Assembly: GCA_036023115.1 (NCBI GenBank) | Contig: JAYKKT010000079.1 | Span: 16,331,501 to 16,395,500 of the forward strand | Source of the DNA: Brasenia schreberi | Taxonomy: Eukaryota; Streptophyta; Magnoliopsida; Nymphaeales; Cabombaceae | Direction of reading: 5' to 3' | Length of the DNA: 64,000 nt | Part shown: positions 60,423 through 64,000 of the stretch, piece after piece | How positions within the stretch are numbered: the first letter of the stretch is position 1 | Layout: each line of letters opens with the position of its first letter | Position numbers and translations under genes: made by a program | Notes under the pieces: generated by a model | The model's input: only the letters and a program-made list of their open reading frames with translations | Told to the model about the DNA's origin: nothing | The model's database searches: none

Positions 60423-63400
60423 CAGTGTTGTCTGACGCGTATCGTATCGTACTTTAATATTAAAATAATGTAAAAATTAATTAAAAATCAATAAAAATTA
60501 GTAAAAAAAATAAATAAAAAAAATCAGGAAAAATCTGATAATTGCTTTAAATTCATATAATGTAAGTTTAGTACAGATTGAGCATTCAACATTGAACAAT
60601 TGCATCCAAATTTACATATTTTGAATCCAAAAAATAAAATACAGACATAGTTTACAGTACACTACAGTTACATATAATGTTACATTTTACAAATTGTAAT
60701 CAGGATCATCAACTAAATAATCTTCATATTCTCCTTGTTGCAGATCCTCATCATCATCATCAGCCACGCCCACACCTTCTTCTTCAAAATCAAATTCTTC
60801 ATCTCCATAATGTTGTTGCGCTCCTTCCAAATTAATCCAGGCAACGTCTTCTTCTGTTAGGAGGGCATTTTCTTCAGTGTCTTCCATAATCCAATCTTCT
60901 AATATATCAAAATTATCCAAACTTATTGGATCGAACTGACTTTCTTCTCTATTTACTTTTTTTAATTGCCTACGACACAAACAAAAATAAACAATTAGTA
61001 AGTAATATTAACAATTGAAAACTGAAATTAAATAATATTGAATTGAAAATTTTAAAGTAATACAACATTACCTTTCACGAAGGCGCATGTTACAACGAAT
61101 ATAAACCAAATCATTAAACCTTTTGTGTTCTAACCTATTGCGCTTTTTTGTATGGATGTGTTCAAAAACACTCCAATTTCTTTCACAACCTGTTGCACTA
61201 TAGGTTTGGCTTAAGACTCTGACTGCAAAATCTCTACAAACATTAGAGACATAATAATCCACAGTAATATAAGATGCAACTTAAATATGAAAATAAACAA
61301 TGTACCTGGACGCATCGTAGAGCGGTTGCAAATTGCAACAGGCAAACCCATCAAATGAAGAGCATTATCATATATCTCCATCTCTCGATGTATCGCATCT
61401 GCTATGCTCTTATCAGGGACTAATCTGTCGATACAATCAATGATTCCTCGATTAACCTCACCGTCCCTTTTGAAGGTTCTTGAGTACCTGAATAATAGGT
61501 TTAGATAATATGTTGCTGCATGAATAGGCTTATGCAATTGTTTATTCCATCTACTATCAATTATTTTCCACACGGGCACATAATCTCTCTTTTTTCCATT
61601 AAAATTATTTATGATGGCTTCTTTTGCCCTGTCCATGGCTTTATAAAGGTAGCCCATAGATGGTTTCTCCTCGCTATCAACCAATCTCAAAACTTTCACT
61701 AAAGGACAAGTAATTTTCAATAATCTGACACATGCATTCCAAAATGAACTTCTAAAAACTGTTTCTGCAATCTCATTCAACTTTCTATTTCTTCTGTTTT
61801 GAGGCAAGTCTGCAAATTGTTGCCACTCATGTGAGGAGAACATTCTCTTCAAAGCTTGCTTCTGTCTCACAATACTTTGTACAGATAAGAAGTTTGTTGC
61901 GAACCGAGTTACAACTGTCCGAAGAAGCTCTGCACCTTCTGTATATCTCCTCATCATACACAAAACAAATGCATGGTTGTAAATGAATTTTGTAATATCT
62001 TGGCAACACTCAGTTGCTGCCTTTATTTCATCCATCTCACCAATGTCCTCGAGGATGAGATCTAAACAATGGGTTGCACATGGTGTCCAGTAGAAAGTCC
62101 CATAAATATCAGCTAACTCCTTCCCAGCTGCTTTGTAGTTAGCTGCATTATCTGTAATCAATTGGACCACATTCTGTAGCCCAACCTCCTGTATAATCTT
62201 ATCAAATTCTTCTCGTAGGACCTCTGCAGTGTGTCTCTCCTCTGATATATCTAGAGATCTCAAAAACATGAGTCCTTTAGGACAATATACAAGAAAGTTT
62301 AGCAATGTCCTTCCTCGCCTATCGGTTCATCCATCTGCCATAATAGTGAATCATGTTTCCTTCCACGACTGTCTCAAAGTCGAACAGTATTGTTGCACTT
62401 CAATTACGATCTGATCTAATATCTTCCCTCTCAACTTCTGATAAGAGGGCATCTTATATCCTGGACCAATGTTTGCAATTGCATCTATCATTGCTTGAAA
62501 ATGAAAACTGTTTGCTGCATTAAATGGAATGCATGCATCATAAAACCATCTTCCCACTGCAAGGTCTGCCTGATCATACAGTTGTTATGAAGCCATAACA
62601 GCACGAATTCCTGGTTGAGCACCAAGTGTAGTGGAAGGAGGAAAGAACGAATGTATACTAGAAGAAGAAGCTCTTCCTCTACTCCTTCCTGAACTTCCTC
62701 TTCTGCCACCTCCAAAGTCTTCAGCTGCAACCCTCTTTCCTCTAGTAGGTGCTCGTGAACTGCTACTACCAATCTCTGTTCGAGCATCTGAAGGCAAACT
62801 ATCAGTGAATCCAAATCCAGTGACAGTAGCATCATCAGCTTCTTCATACATCTGAAAATCATCCTTTTGTTGTCTCCGTTCTTGTATGTTCTCAATCATC
62901 TGCAGGCATTGCCATTTAATACCTTCTGGCAAACTTCTAACTCTGCCTGTGCATGGAGCAACTTCTTTCCTGGTTCCTGCTAGGTGGTGTTTCAACCTTG
63001 AAATTCCACTACTAACCACCTTTTCACAAAATAAGCATATGATTTTTAACCTTGAACCCTCAACTGGTATACCCCACTGCCATGCCGGATCATCAGACTT
63101 TGAATGAGAGTCTCTACCACCCCTTCCTACCATCTCAATGGAGTACTTTAATTCAAATAAAAACCTGAAAATAAAAGCACTTCGTAAATCCCCCAATCTT
63201 CAAATAACACTCAAATCGAGTGTCTCCCACTTCATGAATGCAATAAAAATCGTATACACATAATAACTTCATATTTTGTCATTCAAAACAAAAAAATCGA
63301 AATAACACAAAAAACAACAAATATAAAGGAAAAAAATGAAAAAAACATTAAAAATATACCAAAATCCGAGTTTGGAGGCTTTCACGGGCACCATAGGGCA

Positions 63401-63605
63401 CGATTTTGGAGCTTTGAACACTAAGGAGACGAAAATCGACTCTTAGGGAGCTTGAGGAACCCAAGAAGAGAGAGGAAACCCGCGAAAAATCGCGGGTTTC
63501 AGTCGGCCCGGGACCCTTTATAAGGGTCCCAGGGCGTATCGCCCGTATCGTACGATACGGGCCCCCGTATCGTACGTATCGCACCAGTGCGATACGGATA
63601 ACACT
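60423..63605 (-). mobile_element. hAT transposon (hAT-2) in a G6PDH intron
   Basis: The left end CAGTGTTGTCTGACGCGTAT at 60423 follows GTTTAACC. The right end (GCGATACGGATAACACT, about 63605) is followed by AACC. The 8-bp TSD is therefore not intact, which fits loss of about 5 bp across the right junction. It is almost identical to hAT-1 but lacks the solo LTR, and so shows the uninterrupted state at 60700. A CGTATCGTACGATACGG cluster marks the right end. At 3.18 kb it is in the same orientation as G6PDH. Confidence 0.93.
60687..63133 (-). pseudogene. hAT transposase (hAT-2), disabled by in-frame stops
   Basis: Same architecture as the hAT-1 transposase from the ATG at 63133. It has a BED finger (LFCEKVVSSGISRLKHH), a Ser/Arg linker, DUF659, LITDNAANYKAAG with the second catalytic Asp, THCLDLILEDIGEMDE, the CERNWSVFEHIHTKKRN dimerisation region, and an acidic tail ending DPDYNL. 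One long open stretch covers 62305-61211. In-frame stops: TAA after VMAS (about 62585) and TGA in DGWTD (about 62328), both shared with hAT-1, and a private TGA after WKET (about 62351). A 52-bp deletion near 61234 removes the exon border encoding FGGIGLEVIVQTL in hAT-1. Confidence 0.93.
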
Positions 63606-63850
63606 AACCACATATAGGAATGGACTAGTCCTGGAGTTTTAGCTACATTCTACAAAAATAGATTATGCACCAAAAGTTAGAGTTTGGCTTCATAATAAAA
63701 ACACTTTTAGCATTAATAGACTCACTCTGAATAAATGCAAAACCAAGAAGGTCAAACTCAAATGCATGTTAGAAACATGTACAAGAGTTCTTTATGAATG
63801 ATCTCACCCATCTTTTGGAACTAGTGGGAATGCTTTATATGAGAAAATAG
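63606..63850. other. intron/transposon flank, nothing specific
   Basis: AT-rich sequence between hAT-2 and the copia fragment. I looked for the preceding G6PDH exon (YFGNYGIIRDI-type sequence) on the minus strand and did not find it. The 5' half of the gene must lie beyond position 64000. Confidence 0.4.
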
Positions 63851-64000
63851 TGATGATTTTACGCACTAAAATCAAGCATCTTATTCATTGAAAAGATTTT
63901 TGTGAAGATATCTCCCAATTGTTCTCCGGTCCCACATACCCTGTGGAAATCAACCCTTGATGTATCTTCTCACGGGACAAAGTGGCAATCAATCTCAATA
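63851..64000 (-). mobile_element. decayed Ty1/copia polyprotein C-terminus
   Basis: The minus strand from 64000 reads IEIDCHFV; then in a shifted frame REKIHQGLISTGYVGPE; then back in the first frame GEQLGDIFTK. This is the RNase H end of plant copia polyproteins, with two compensating frameshifts. It lies in the G6PDH intron region at the window edge and continues beyond it. Confidence 0.8.

Noticed and set aside
63606..63850. Upstream G6PDH exon
   Set aside because: The expected FGNYGIIRDI-type sequence is absent from all minus-strand frames.

Overview
The window is nuclear DNA of a flowering plant. It holds spliced genes with long AT-rich introns, a FAR1/FRS-type transcription factor, a plant cytosolic-type glucose-6-phosphate dehydrogenase (G6PDH), RTE-clade LINEs with TTG-repeat tails, BED-finger hAT transposons, copia-type LTR sequence with an initiator-Met-tRNA primer site, and CT-rich leaders with telo-boxes. 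Large introns crowded with transposons suggest a sizeable, possibly woody genome. I cannot name the species.

Layout. 1-9.8 kb has no supported gene; it contains an RTE LINE (2166-4860, minus), a decayed LINE endonuclease (about 7855-8560, plus) and a 108-bp CT microsatellite. 9.8-19.9 kb is a head-to-tail array of partial copies of one unrecognised repeat. 20.4-23.0 kb is an old hAT remnant. 24.5-34.3 kb is a three-level transposon nest: an old hAT (24519-34263) is split by a younger hAT (26807-33427), which is split by a 3.27-kb solo LTR (27111-30383). Each level is bounded by a perfect target-site duplication (8, 8 and 5 bp). The nest sits just upstream of the ATG of an ARL2/TITAN5-like small GTPase gene (34336-39862). 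That gene has lost its central switch-II region and carries two LINE pieces in the gap, so it is probably a pseudogene.

41.5-46.7 kb is the most intact genic stretch: a YqaJ-like organellar nuclease (minus) and a FAR1-related factor (plus) transcribed divergently from a shared region. 48.08-50.75 kb is a small LTR element with a perfect 5-bp TSD. Its interior holds no gag-pol but an antisense peroxisomal enoyl-CoA isomerase (ECI) pseudogene, so it looks like gene capture. 52.3-60.2 kb (minus) contains the last seven exons of cytosolic G6PDH; the next-to-last exon has a one-base deletion. Its introns hold an 851-bp hAT derivative, a LINE tail interrupted by an hAT remnant, a 71-bp LINE stub with a 17-bp TSD, a 3.2-kb hAT (60423-63605) and a decayed copia end at the right edge. 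The 5' half of G6PDH lies beyond the window.

The window is thus mostly a record of transposon activity in and around a few housekeeping genes. The two younger hAT copies are nearly identical yet carry shared in-frame stops, one of them (TGA in the DGW motif) also present in an older copy. This points to mobilisation in trans.
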